This document shows, in pieces, positions 1-7,882 of a stretch of 11,301 nucleotides of DNA (positions within the stretch are counted from its first letter, which is position 1; each line of letters opens with the position of its first letter). Where the stretch lies: assembly GCA_002383415.1 (NCBI GenBank), contig DFYU01000073.1:1-11301 (forward strand), given 5' to 3'. This DNA comes from Geobacter sp. UBA4074. GTDB taxonomy: Bacteria > Desulfobacterota > Desulfuromonadia > Geobacterales > Pseudopelobacteraceae. A program made the position numbers and the translations under genes. Below the pieces are notes generated by a model, which saw only the letters and a program-made list of their open reading frames with translations, had not been told where the DNA came from and did not search any database.

Positions 1-1403
1 ACAGTATCCTTTCCCATGTCGGGTTTACGTTCCACGTCTTTTAGTTCTCTCGTCGGGTAGCGCTTCCAGCCGTTGATAGTACTTTCGCTACTCATGAATG
101 TTTCATAGGAACCAGTCTTTGTAAGCTTCCCGTCACTTCCGGCACGTGGCTGATAGATGTAATTCGGATAGAATGTTGGTTTTGGAGAACCAAGCACTGC
201 AGTTACCGCTTCATTAAACGGTTTTACCGTTTTCAATTCGGCTACTGCCGTCGAAATACTTATCCGGCCTTTCAGAGAGTCATCTCGCTCGGCGATGCCA
301 AAGATGGTTTCAGCCAGGTCAGGGTCAGTATGAACGTGATCCTTGCTGGTTTGTTCGACCACCTGCCTGACTGTTTTTTCATAGGGCAGACGATACATGC
401 GAGTGAAGCCGAAAGACCCTAGTTTACTTCCGTTCATCTGGTAAAAAACCGGAATTTTAGCGCCCTTACCCAGTTGATCGGACCAGTGCGCCCATTCTTC
501 ATATGGTTTGCCGGTATTGGGATTGGTGTAAATAAATACAATATCATTCTGTACTTCGGGGGGCACTTCAATGGGGCTGCCTTTACTTTGCCCAAAGAAG
601 ACAAATTCATTTTTCTTATCGAATTTTCCTCCACGATTTTTCGTCGGCTGGCCCGTAAAAACCAACCTGCCAGGCTCTCCTTTTTCAATCGAGGTAACCC
701 GGTTGGCCAGAGAACCTTTTTTAAACGTAAAACGTACATCTAGTTTATCCCAACCCCATGTCGAATATTTACTCAAAGCTTTTTGCGCATCCTTGATTGA
801 TGGATTGCCGAGCAGTTCGTGACTGACCAGAGCATATTCGCAGGGGACCAATAGCCAGGATGTGCCGGATTCGGATCGTTGCAGCCAGGCCGCTTGAACG
901 TTTTTCATTTTGTTCATATAAAGGTCTTGATTCTTAAGATCCCTGATAGAGTATCGATGATTATCAAACTTGTTCATTTTTCCGAACGAGACGATTTCAA
1001 TCACGTTACGCAGCATGCCTTTAAGCGTTGTTCCAGGAATCATAATTTGTTCGCCGACCCTGAAGAACGATTGGGCTTCCTTATTATTCATGATGTCGTG
1101 GTGTTCCCACTTGCCGCCATTGCGGACATATACCGGGGTGTCGGTCACCAGTTCACAGACCAACTCGCCCGAGATGGCGTCGGCGAAGGGAACATCGAGG
1201 GAAACGTGCTGCGACCAGTCCGGGAAAAACACCTTCCGGGAAAGTGGCACAAAGTTGTAGGGGGCGGTTATTTTTTCAAGGGCCAATGGCTGCGGATATC
1301 CACCACCCGGTCTGCCGCCCTGGGGAGGCCGATTGGTGCTACCCTGGGGTCGTTGTGGCGGGCGGCCGTTCCCTTGACGATTTTTATTGAAGTCGCCGTT
1401 CAT
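1..1403 (-). CDS. Large type III RAMP protein, TIGR03986-like (partial; 3' end outside window)
   Basis: This frame has no stop from its ATG at 1403 to the window edge, giving the first 467 residues. Residues 1-39 are a low-complexity tail rich in Gly, Pro, Arg, Gln and Asn. The RAMP fold begins near residue 46 with an APYNFVPL stretch. The strongest signature is IPGTTLKGMLRN (122-133), the conserved Cas7/RAMP motif. A second Gly-rich basic stretch lies near 256-275 (NRGGKFDKKNEF). From memory this pattern (YNFVPL, then an IPG-LKGMLRN helix) fits the TIGR03986 RAMP family of type III-D loci, which may correspond to the 'Cas7-insertion' subunit of III-Dv complexes. It probably forms one segment of the crRNA-binding backbone. 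The start is supported by GGGAGGGAAC upstream and a 1-nt TGATG overlap with the gene before it. Base composition looks more AT-rich than the csx10 and cas7 genes. The family call is made by eye. Confidence 0.85.
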   Translation of the reverse strand, partial: MNGDFNKNRQGNGRPPQRPQGSTNRPPQGGRPGGGYPQPLALEKITAPYNFVPLSRKVFFPDWSQHVSLDVPFADAISGELVCELVTDTPVYVRNGGKWEHHDIMNNKEAQSFFRVGEQIMIPGTTLKGMLRNVIEIVSFGKMNKFDNHRYSIRDLKNQDLYMNKMKNVQAAWLQRSESGTSWLLVPCEYALVSHELLGNPSIKDAQKALSKYSTWGWDKLDVRFTFKKGSLANRVTSIEKGEPGRLVFTGQPTKNRGGKFDKKNEFVFFGQSKGSPIEVPPEVQNDIVFIYTNPNTGKPYEEWAHWSDQLGKGAKIPVFYQMNGSKLGSFGFTRMYRLPYEKTVRQVVEQTSKDHVHTDPDLAETIFGIAERDDSLKGRISISTAVAELKTVKPFNEAVTAVLGSPKPTFYPNYIYQPRAGSDGKLTKTGSYETFMSSESTINGWKRYPTRELKDVERKPDMGKDT

Positions 1404-1870
1404 CAGTTGTTCCCTCCCTTTACCAATCCGGCTAATCGTGCAACAAACGGCTTGCAAACGCCTTCAGAGCTTTTCCAGAAGACCTGATACTGCAGGCGAC
1501 CGCGGCCCTGTTGTTTGGTTTCGGTTGACAGGTAGCTTTCTTCCAGCATCAGGCAGGATTCGCCGCTGCCGACGGTAATGATGGTGGCTGTCCAGCCGTT
1601 TTCTGACTGTCTGATGTGCAGGCTTTGGGTCTGTCCAGCCAATTCTGCGCTTAAGATGATGCCGTTAGTGATATCTGCCAAGTCTTGGCCTGAGTACAAG
1701 GGACACACCTTGTCCGTGAGGCAGAGCCAACCGCTATCAAAGGCAAAGCTGCGTACCTGTTCCCATACCTGTGCGGCATCAGAGAGTGATGTGACGGCTA
1801 CAGCCACCTGTTTTGCTGTGAGCTTGTCGCCGGTTTCTTGCTCCAGAAGTCTGATCAGTTCGCTGTTCAT
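1403..1870 (-). CDS. Small type III-D-associated protein, Csx19-like by position (155 aa)
   Basis: A 155-residue soluble protein with no signal peptide or membrane segment. The N-terminal half looks helical and the C-terminal half beta-rich, ending in GRLQYQVFWK and a PFVARLAGLVKG tail. I do not recognise a catalytic motif. Its position between the double-Cas7 gene and the TIGR03986-like gene, and its size, match the small Csx19 subunit found in type III-D effector operons, but I cannot confirm that homology by eye. It overlaps the upstream gene by 4 nt (ATGA at 1867-1870) with a GGAGG box about 9 nt before the ATG, so it is probably co-translated with the complex. A structural role in the complex is inferred from context only. 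It could instead be an unnamed III-D accessory protein. Confidence 0.75.
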   Translation of the reverse strand: MNSELIRLLEQETGDKLTAKQVAVAVTSLSDAAQVWEQVRSFAFDSGWLCLTDKVCPLYSGQDLADITNGIILSAELAGQTQSLHIRQSENGWTATIITVGSGESCLMLEESYLSTETKQQGRGRLQYQVFWKSSEGVCKPFVARLAGLVKGGNN

Positions 1871-3258
1871 GAGTGATTGCCTCCGTCACGCCAAGCCTGC
1901 CCCGGCTCGTTCCAGATGATCTTCCCCTTGAAGTAGCCGTTGCCGCGCCCGGCCCCGGCCCCTAACGCCAGACGGCCGTTGACCAAGTCTTCAAGAGCTG
2001 CTGCAAAAGCCTTGCGAACCGTCTGGTCGTTGATGGTGTCTGCATCGGTTACTGCTATCTTCAGGCAAAATTCGTCACCGCGGTAGTAGGGCTTTTCATC
2101 AAACAAGGCGCCTTCAAGGGTACGGGCGCCGCCGGTGAAGCGATCGATGGAGACGTGGTTGATGATCTTCTGCGGCCCTGGGTTGTCTATGAACAGATCG
2201 CTGATGATCACCCGGCCCCGCTGTCCTGCGTTGCCATTTTTCTCGCTGCCGAACAGGCTCGCAACGGCCTTGTTTTCAGTGCCGGTATGCTCTTTTGGCT
2301 GAACCTCTCCGGCAAATGCGCCCTTTAAACGGTTGAAGTGGAAGGCAACCCGATGACTGATGGCCCCTTTGATGGCTGATCCGGTGAGAATCGCGCGGTT
2401 GTAATCAACGCTGCCTTTGCCACCGTTCCAGATAATCCGGTTGGCGGTGAGCGGGGCCATATCAACTTCTGCGTCAAAACCTCCGCCGATCATCCAGAAG
2501 GATTCAGGGGTGAGCCTGAGGGTGGCGACAACGCTTTGGGATGAGATCTGCGGCTGTGTACCAAGTATGTCAGAGAGCTGGCATGGCTCTGCCAGTGCTC
2601 GCGGGTGTGCCACAAACGCCTCAAACCCCTGCTGCGTAGTCAGGTCAAAGTCTGCGGCCTTGAGCGCAACGACGCTGTACTGACCGTAGCCGCGCCTGGT
2701 TTTGCCACCGATCCTGATGGCATCGGAACGGAGCAACGAGAGCAGACGCTGCCAATCAGCAGCGTCTGCCGCGTCCCCCTCCAGCAGCAGCTCAAAGGTG
2801 AAACGATGACCGGCGGAGACGGAGCGCTCATCGAACTTGCCCCCCTTGGCAGCCGCGCCCTTGTGGTTGATCCTGACATGGTCGCGGGCGGTGGTGACCA
2901 GGGATTCCGACAGGACCTGATCATTTGCCAGGATGGCTCGATCCACTATGAGCCCCTCAACCGGCCGGTCTTCCTGGTTGTGGATACAACCCCAGGAGAC
3001 CGAAAGACGGGAGCCGTGTCCCTGATCGCCGTTCTGAAAGCCGAAGATATCGCCAGCGTTGTCATACCCGGCATCCGCCCAGGCATGGCGCAGGATGCCG
3101 GCCAGGGAGCTGCCGGGGAGCGCCGGCAGTCCGTTGGCATCGGTCACAAAGACGCTGTCATACAACAGGTCGTCCTGAGCGCCGCCGATGATGAAGGGGG
3201 TGTCGAATTGTATGGTTACCCGCGCCAGGTAGTGCAAGGGGTGCTGGGGGGCGGTCAT
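1867..3258 (-). CDS. Double Cas7 (Csm3-like RAMP-RAMP fusion, Cas7-2x type)
   Basis: A 463-residue protein with two consecutive Cas7/Csm3-type RAMP domains, about 10-200 and 240-450. Domain 1 shows IIGGAQDD, Asp34 at the position of the Csm3 catalytic Asp, LPGSSLAG (47-54), and a C-terminal Gly-rich loop RIGGKTRRGYGQ (182-193). Domain 2 repeats the order: MIGGG (256-260), candidate Asp262 or Asp266, LTGSAIKG (291-298), an INHVSIDRFTGGARTLEGALF thumb segment from about residue 366, and LGAGAGRGNGYFKG (432-445). A single Csm3/Cas7 is usually about half this length, so this is a true fusion. It would form two backbone segments on the crRNA and could cut target RNA at two sites. The ATG at 3258 follows a near-perfect GGAGGTGA Shine-Dalgarno, with a 4-nt ATGA overlap with csx10. 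It resembles Cas7-2x of III-Dv complexes. Confidence 0.92.
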   Translation of the reverse strand: MTAPQHPLHYLARVTIQFDTPFIIGGAQDDLLYDSVFVTDANGLPALPGSSLAGILRHAWADAGYDNAGDIFGFQNGDQGHGSRLSVSWGCIHNQEDRPVEGLIVDRAILANDQVLSESLVTTARDHVRINHKGAAAKGGKFDERSVSAGHRFTFELLLEGDAADAADWQRLLSLLRSDAIRIGGKTRRGYGQYSVVALKAADFDLTTQQGFEAFVAHPRALAEPCQLSDILGTQPQISSQSVVATLRLTPESFWMIGGGFDAEVDMAPLTANRIIWNGGKGSVDYNRAILTGSAIKGAISHRVAFHFNRLKGAFAGEVQPKEHTGTENKAVASLFGSEKNGNAGQRGRVIISDLFIDNPGPQKIINHVSIDRFTGGARTLEGALFDEKPYYRGDEFCLKIAVTDADTINDQTVRKAFAAALEDLVNGRLALGAGAGRGNGYFKGKIIWNEPGQAWRDGGNHS

Positions 3259-4745
3259 TGGTCACCTCCGTTTCCGGTTTGGTTGCTGAGACGCGGCAGG
3301 CGGTTGCCAAGCAGGTAAAGCCGTTTCCGGACCAGCGCCAGGCTGGTGTCTTTGCCGCATACGGTTTCAAGGATGAATTGTTGGTAGGTCGGCTTTGAGC
3401 CGCCGATCTTTACGGACTTGTCCCACTGTTTTTTCGAAACCCCTCCGCAGCAGAGTTTTATGAGTTGCTGCTCGATATCAGCGAGGTCTTTAGCCTGGAC
3501 AGCGATGGTACGCAGTTGGCCCCATTGACTGTTCTTGGGGCACGGTCCCTTCACCAGTTGCCTGATCCAGCCATCCACCTCTTTGACAGCGGCAGCCTCT
3601 TCGGCCCGTTCGGCTGCCCTGGTTCCAAGCCAGCCTGCAAGCGGTGGCAGCGGTTGCGCTGATGCGAGAGCTGGAGAAGTAAGTGCCTGCGCCTCAAATG
3701 GCTGAAAGTCAAAACCTGCCAGGAACGGAGGGTTGACCAGAATCTGGCCAAGGCCGTCCTGCCGGTGACTGCCGATTCCTGCAGCCAACCGCTGCTGGAG
3801 TTGCTGCAACTCATCAAGACCGTAGCCGCCGGAGCGTTCAAAGACCAGCACGCTGCCTCTGGCAATAACCTGGCGTTCAAGGTCAAACCGTTTTCTGGTG
3901 CTGTTGAAGGGTGCATAATTGCGGGCCCGGATGTAGCTGCGGCCTGCATTGAATGCCCCCTCTGCAAGCCCGAAGTGGGCTGCCGGATCGGGGATCAGGG
4001 TGGGCATACCGGTCAAGCGATCTGTCAGGGCCAGGTCAGAGAAGCAGTAGAGTATCAGGCGGTCGCCGGACGCAGGTGGTACCTGCAAAGGGGCCATTTC
4101 TGTACGGTGTACCGCCAAAAGCCCATATTCGGCGGAGCGCGAGCGACCGACACGGATGGTGCCGCAGATCGCATCAGCTGCCTGGTTGACTAACTGTTGA
4201 TCCAGATCGTCATCAAAGCAGATGGAAAAGTACCAACCAGTACCGGCTGCCAGCGACTGATAGCCGAACAGTTGCGCTTCGTCTGCCATCCCCAGTTTTG
4301 TTCGGTCGATGGCTGTCTTGAGACGGTAGTTTTTGGACGGGGTTACCTTTTCACCGGCCGGGGAGAAGTAGCCGGAACGCAGCTGTTTTTGCTGTTCACC
4401 CCGGTTGTCCCATTCATCAAACTGTTCCTTGCTGGCATGGACCAGATTGCGAGCATTCTTGTAATCACTATCCTCGGCTCCCTTCGGCAGATGCCAGCAG
4501 AGCGGAACCGGCAGGGTGGGCAAATTTGTTGGGGAAAGCGGATAGGCATTGCCAAAACGGACCTTGCCGGAATGAAAGAGTTGAAAAGATGCCGCCTGAT
4601 TCTTCTTATACAGTTGTGCGGCTGCAGCCCCCAGCAGGGTGGCGCCGGGGATATAGTCGAGGGTGCGATGTCCGCCGGTGGTTGCGGCCCGCTCACTGAT
4701 GACCGCATCAGCGAGAAGCCTGGCGGTGAAGTGCAGGGTTTTCAT
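3255..4745 (-). CDS. csx10: Csx10, Cas5-like RAMP of type III-D
   Basis: A 496-residue RAMP protein. The N-terminal half carries YIPGATLLGAAAA (31-43), a central RLKTAIDRTKLGMADEAQLF segment (141-160) and the Gly/Arg loop IRVGRSRSAEYGLL (197-210). A second ferredoxin-like half begins near 230 (LILYCFSDLAL) and ends at HRQDGLGQILVNPPF (327-341). This double layout with these motifs is typical of Csx10, the Cas5-like subunit that defines subtype III-D and should cap the 5' handle of the crRNA. Residues from about 375 to 496 form an additional, probably helical, C-terminal region containing SQWGQLR (406-412). The ATG at 4745 is preceded by GGAGG and overlaps the upstream cas7 stop as ATGA; it overlaps the downstream gene the same way. 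No Asp resembling the Csm3 catalytic residue stands out, as expected for a Cas5-type subunit. Confidence 0.9.
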   Translation of the reverse strand: MKTLHFTARLLADAVISERAATTGGHRTLDYIPGATLLGAAAAQLYKKNQAASFQLFHSGKVRFGNAYPLSPTNLPTLPVPLCWHLPKGAEDSDYKNARNLVHASKEQFDEWDNRGEQQKQLRSGYFSPAGEKVTPSKNYRLKTAIDRTKLGMADEAQLFGYQSLAAGTGWYFSICFDDDLDQQLVNQAADAICGTIRVGRSRSAEYGLLAVHRTEMAPLQVPPASGDRLILYCFSDLALTDRLTGMPTLIPDPAAHFGLAEGAFNAGRSYIRARNYAPFNSTRKRFDLERQVIARGSVLVFERSGGYGLDELQQLQQRLAAGIGSHRQDGLGQILVNPPFLAGFDFQPFEAQALTSPALASAQPLPPLAGWLGTRAAERAEEAAAVKEVDGWIRQLVKGPCPKNSQWGQLRTIAVQAKDLADIEQQLIKLCCGGVSKKQWDKSVKIGGSKPTYQQFILETVCGKDTSLALVRKRLYLLGNRLPRLSNQTGNGGDQ

Positions 4746-5323
4746 GGTGCCACCTCCGTTACGGTTACCTGCACGCGGCCCAGCCCGCGATGGCGGTCTG
4801 CTCCTGCCTGACGGATCAACGGGGCAACCTTGCGGAGCAGGGCAAGGTCGTTGGCATGTTCACCAGAACATGAGACAGTTGCGGTAAGGCTTACAGGAAG
4901 TGCTACCTCGATCTTGCGCAGGGTCTTGTCGTCAGCCAAGCCGTTGGTGTCTATGGCGGTGGAAGCAAGCGGCATATATAGCTCACGCACGGCATAACGG
5001 TTGCTTTCCTCTGCAGCCCATCGTTCCATGGCCTCTCCCAGGGTCGCATTGGTGAACTGCAGGCAGCCCGGCGTGGTCTCATAACGGGAGAGTCCGCTGT
5101 CACGAGTGCCGAACAGGTTTCTCGTGGTGTCAGGCGGCAGTTGGCCGCATTCTTCTGCAAGCTGGGACGCTTCACGAAAGAGCCCTTTGACACTGCGTCC
5201 GGGGATATACGGCAGCCCGGCAGCTGTTTTGACCGGCAAAGCATCAAGATGGGCACCTTCACCGAATCCGCTCCCCATCTGCCAGGGTGAGAGGAATGAG
5301 AAGGTTATCAGTGCGCTAGGCAT
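4742..5323 (-). CDS. Single-domain Cas7 (Csm3-like RAMP)
   Basis: A 193-residue RAMP when started at the ATG at 5323. Visible motifs are GSGFGEGAHLD with Asp27 at the site of the Csm3 catalytic Asp, LPYIPGRSVKGLFREA (37-52), and a C-terminal Gly loop DRHRGLGRV (176-184). A single Csm3-like domain is about this size. It should be one Cas7 backbone subunit that binds crRNA and, through Asp27, may cleave target RNA. An in-frame ATG at 5362 would add 13 residues, but the ATG at 5323 has an AAAGGAG box 6 nt upstream and begins the protein directly with the first RAMP beta strand. It overlaps the cas10 end by 8 nt and csx10 by 4 nt. Confidence 0.92.
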   Translation of the reverse strand: MPSALITFSFLSPWQMGSGFGEGAHLDALPVKTAAGLPYIPGRSVKGLFREASQLAEECGQLPPDTTRNLFGTRDSGLSRYETTPGCLQFTNATLGEAMERWAAEESNRYAVRELYMPLASTAIDTNGLADDKTLRKIEVALPVSLTATVSCSGEHANDLALLRKVAPLIRQAGADRHRGLGRVQVTVTEVAP

Positions 5324-6890
5324 GTTCTGCTCCTTTCTCCAATTCTGCCAACAGGTACGCATCTGCCAGCGGCGTGTGACAGTCGGCGTTTACGAGTGAA
5401 TTTTCAGGCTGCCCGGTGAGTTGTCCCAGGTACAGCTTGAATCCTGATGACTTATCAGTTCCAGCAACCTCTCGGATCCGTTCGTAATCCTTGCGAGCGG
5501 TAACCGGATCAGTATGCAGGGTGCTTATCAGTGTGCGGATAGAGCCTCCCGGCAGCATGCTGACCGTTTTGGACAGGTTTTGCACCGTTTCAAGCAACGG
5601 CAGATTGCCGGTCTGGCTGCCTACAGCGTAGGGACCGAACCAGAATCGAACTGGCCGGTTTTCAAGCAGACCACGTCCGGTCAGTTCATGACGCTGCACA
5701 TCGGCGTAGCCTCCCGTCATGCTGCTGGTTATCCTGTGCCAGGTGAAGGAAGAGGGAACTGGCAGATGTTTGTCCGCCTGTTTTTTTGCATCCCGGTCGG
5801 CCTTGGCCTGCTTTTTGGTGTAGTCGCACAGTGTCTCTGCCATGTGGTAGGCAGCGGTGAAAGGGTATGTTTTTTTGACAAAGGCGATGCCAGCGCAGGC
5901 GGTGAGAAGCTCCGGAAAGTCTTTGATGGTATTTCTAAAGCCCGCTAACTGCTCTTGCGAATGCCGTTCAAAGGCCTCCAGAAATGTAGCGGTGAACGGC
6001 ACTGCGAGATCTGCACGGACTATGATCGTCAGATCGTCGCCGCCGAGAACAATCGGCCGGGCAGCTATTTTTGCATCTGCCTTGTGCTGTTTTCGTGTCT
6101 GATAATCAGGTGCGAGGACAGCCCCGGTAGCTTCTTGCACGGCACTTACGGTAATCCGGTCGATCCGTTCTGACAGCTCGCGATATACTGCTGCGGCTGA
6201 ATCTGGATTACTGCAGAGATGTTCTCTGATCCGCATAAGCATGCTGCCGAGGTCATTGCCGTCTGCGTGTATCACCGCGACATAGGCAGATTTGTCAGAG
6301 GCGATCTCTTCGATTTCGTAAGGCCAGACATCATGGGGGAGGGTTGAAAGAATCCTTTTGGTGAGTGACGATTGTGTCTCTGCATAGTTGCGTTTGCGCA
6401 TGGTCTGCAGATCAAGCGGAACCGGTTTGTCTGCCTTTTCGTCAAATGGAGCGCTGTTCGCGGCCAAACCGGTACGTGGACTACGCTCTACCAACGGTCC
6501 GATCTCAGGCAGACTGACCTGATTACAGTTGCGTTCCGCACGCAACTGATCCATAGCCTGTTGCATGACATCCGGCAGATTCCCCTGGATCGGCAACAGT
6601 GCCTGCACAAGCCTGAGGCCCGGTGCGTAGCGGCTGACCATCAATGGCCAGTGACAGGCAAACTCCTTGGCTTGGGACTCTTCGTCAAACTTCAGCCGCG
6701 CCCAGCCAGCCGCATTGGCGATAATCACCGAATGGGGATCGTTTACACCAACAGCTTTCAGTGAATTTTCAAGAAATCTGCCACAGAGCTGCGCGACCAG
6801 TTCGCTACCGACAACCATGTCACGCAGTTTGTCGCTCTGCAGGATGAAACTCTGGATTTCCTTTGCCTCAAACGTGTAATACCAGGCCAT
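5316..6890 (-). CDS. cas10: Cas10, HD-less type III-D large subunit with GGDD palm
   Basis: A 524-residue Cas10 (525 if the GTG at 6893 is used). It begins at once with the first palm region, FEAKEIQSFILQSDKLRDMV, as in Cmr2/Cas10 proteins. The N-terminal HD nuclease domain is absent, which fits type III-D. The second palm holds the metal-binding pair in HADGNDLG (Asp210, Asp213) and the polymerase motif LGGDDLTIIV with GGDD at 283-286, so it should be able to make cyclic oligoadenylates when target RNA binds. The following CAGIAFVKKTYPF...AETL segment (about 332-354) is the conserved Cas10 helix-strand-helix. I see no paired CxxC zinc motif, unlike many Cas10 proteins. No HD means no DNA cutting by Cas10 itself. 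cOA synthesis fits the CARF genes upstream. The start lies just after a run of ten G residues that overlaps the ribosome-binding region. The gap to cas6 is 24 nt, the largest in the operon. Confidence 0.93.
   Translation of the reverse strand: MAWYYTFEAKEIQSFILQSDKLRDMVVGSELVAQLCGRFLENSLKAVGVNDPHSVIIANAAGWARLKFDEESQAKEFACHWPLMVSRYAPGLRLVQALLPIQGNLPDVMQQAMDQLRAERNCNQVSLPEIGPLVERSPRTGLAANSAPFDEKADKPVPLDLQTMRKRNYAETQSSLTKRILSTLPHDVWPYEIEEIASDKSAYVAVIHADGNDLGSMLMRIREHLCSNPDSAAAVYRELSERIDRITVSAVQEATGAVLAPDYQTRKQHKADAKIAARPIVLGGDDLTIIVRADLAVPFTATFLEAFERHSQEQLAGFRNTIKDFPELLTACAGIAFVKKTYPFTAAYHMAETLCDYTKKQAKADRDAKKQADKHLPVPSSFTWHRITSSMTGGYADVQRHELTGRGLLENRPVRFWFGPYAVGSQTGNLPLLETVQNLSKTVSMLPGGSIRTLISTLHTDPVTARKDYERIREVAGTDKSSGFKLYLGQLTGQPENSLVNADCHTPLADAYLLAELEKGAEHA
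5330..5336 (-). promoter_or_regulatory. Shine-Dalgarno of the single cas7
   Basis: AAAGGAG lies six nucleotides before the ATG at 5321-5323, inside the 3' end of cas10. It decides the start against the upstream in-frame ATG at 5360-5362, which would overlap cas10 by 47 nt. Confidence 0.8.
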
Positions 6891-6895
6891 CACTA

Positions 6896-6905
6896 CCCCC
6901 CCCCC
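6896..6905 (-). repeat. G10 homopolymer in the cas10 ribosome-binding region
   Basis: Ten consecutive C on the plus strand (ten G in the mRNA) lie 2 nt before the GTG and 5 nt before the ATG of cas10, preceded by AAA. The run itself supplies the Shine-Dalgarno, so its length sets the spacing to the start codon. Confidence 0.9.
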
Positions 6906-6914
6906 TTTACAGGT

Positions 6915-7868
6915 TTATTCAGGTGTTAGCTTGTATGCTCCAAATCCGAACGTGGTTGATTTGCCGACGTGCAGCAGCTCTCCGGCCTGCAGGTAGGGAA
7001 CAAATGGCGTCAGATCACCACTGAAGGTGATGCTGCCAACCAGTCCGCCGGTCTTGATCCGGGCCTGTTGACGGTTGGATATCCGCTCCATGCTCTGCCA
7101 GCGCATATCAGTGGCCTTTGTTTCAACTGCCGAAGTACACTCCATCAAGGAATCCAGCTGTTCGATCTCCACGCAACCAGGCCCATGCACCGCCTGCAAC
7201 AGCATGATCCGCCGGGCGAGATGCTCAAACAACAGGCTGAAACGTGGAGGTTCAAACTGTATCTTTCCCCGTTCTTCCAGCAACAAGGGGGTTGTGAACT
7301 CCAGGGTGACATCAGTGATGGTCTGGCTTTCACTCTGTTGAAGAGAGATTGCTTTAAGCGGCAGGGCAGTGCCGTTGCGTACGCCTTTGCGATATATGAC
7401 CCGTGCTAAACCTTCATCACCGATGGCGGTCACACTGTCGATCATGTATCTACCGCTGCCGTTCCGGATGCCACGCCGGCCGATCTCTTCAAAAGTCGTT
7501 ATCACCTGGGGAAGGCACTGGCTGGCCCGGCCGATCAGCACGAATGCGAAACTCATGGTGTCATAGCGACGGAACAGCCGTTTATCGCCCATTGGTGGAT
7601 GAAGTATGTAGGGGCGTGGAAAGTTGCTGAAACGCCTGAAGCCGTCTACACCTTGAGCGGGTGAGGTCTCGAACAGGTAGGCGTAGGTGCAGGTATGCCT
7701 GAAGGGGCAGCGCTGACATTGCTCTCCAGGCATCACGCAGGCCAGCTCCCTCAGTACCGTTCCGAATACACCACGGAAGGCAAACCCCTTGTATGGTGGA
7801 AGCGCAACGTCTTCAGTTACGGTCAGGTCAAAACGAAACAGACCAACAGGGAGAGGAGCAGTTACCAT
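6915..7868 (-). CDS. cas6: Cas6 pre-crRNA processing endoribonuclease (RAMP)
   Basis: A 317-residue Cas6 of the PF10040 type. After an N-terminal ferredoxin-like strand (VGLFRFDLTV) comes the three-Cys motif CQRCPFRHTC (Cys51, 54, 60) followed by TYAYLFE, common in this Cas6 group. IRRNG-like sequence GIRNGSGRYMI (133-143) precedes the second RAMP half, which carries FTTPLLL, SNRQQARIKTGGLVGSITF (264-282) and the C-terminal Gly-rich loop GELLHVGKSTTFGFGAY (296-312). It should cut CRISPR transcripts within the repeat to give crRNAs for the downstream complex. I start it at the ATG at 7868, which has GAGGAG ten nt upstream. A TTG at 7886 would overlap the csx3-like gene but has no Shine-Dalgarno. 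Its presence implies an array in the same genome although none is in this window. Confidence 0.93.
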   Translation of the reverse strand: MVTAPLPVGLFRFDLTVTEDVALPPYKGFAFRGVFGTVLRELACVMPGEQCQRCPFRHTCTYAYLFETSPAQGVDGFRRFSNFPRPYILHPPMGDKRLFRRYDTMSFAFVLIGRASQCLPQVITTFEEIGRRGIRNGSGRYMIDSVTAIGDEGLARVIYRKGVRNGTALPLKAISLQQSESQTITDVTLEFTTPLLLEERGKIQFEPPRFSLLFEHLARRIMLLQAVHGPGCVEIEQLDSLMECTSAVETKATDMRWQSMERISNRQQARIKTGGLVGSITFSGDLTPFVPYLQAGELLHVGKSTTFGFGAYKLTPE

Positions 7869-7882
7869 CAAACTTTCACTCC

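Noticed and set aside
879..1487. Plus-strand open frame of 202 codons
   Set aside because: Antisense to the TIGR03986-like gene and the Csx19-like gene, both of which carry recognisable or operon-coupled signals. No Shine-Dalgarno or domain is visible.
2605..3318. Long plus-strand open frame of 237 codons
   Set aside because: It lies wholly antisense to the double-Cas7 gene, has no family motif, and its length follows from the G+C-rich coding strand opposite.
4197..4811. Plus-strand open frame of 204 codons
   Set aside because: Antisense shadow of csx10, with no recognisable protein features.
5324..5362. ATG at 5362 giving the single Cas7 thirteen more residues
   Set aside because: The ATG at 5323 has an ideal AAAGGAG box and begins directly with the RAMP strand. 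The longer form would overlap cas10 by 47 nt.
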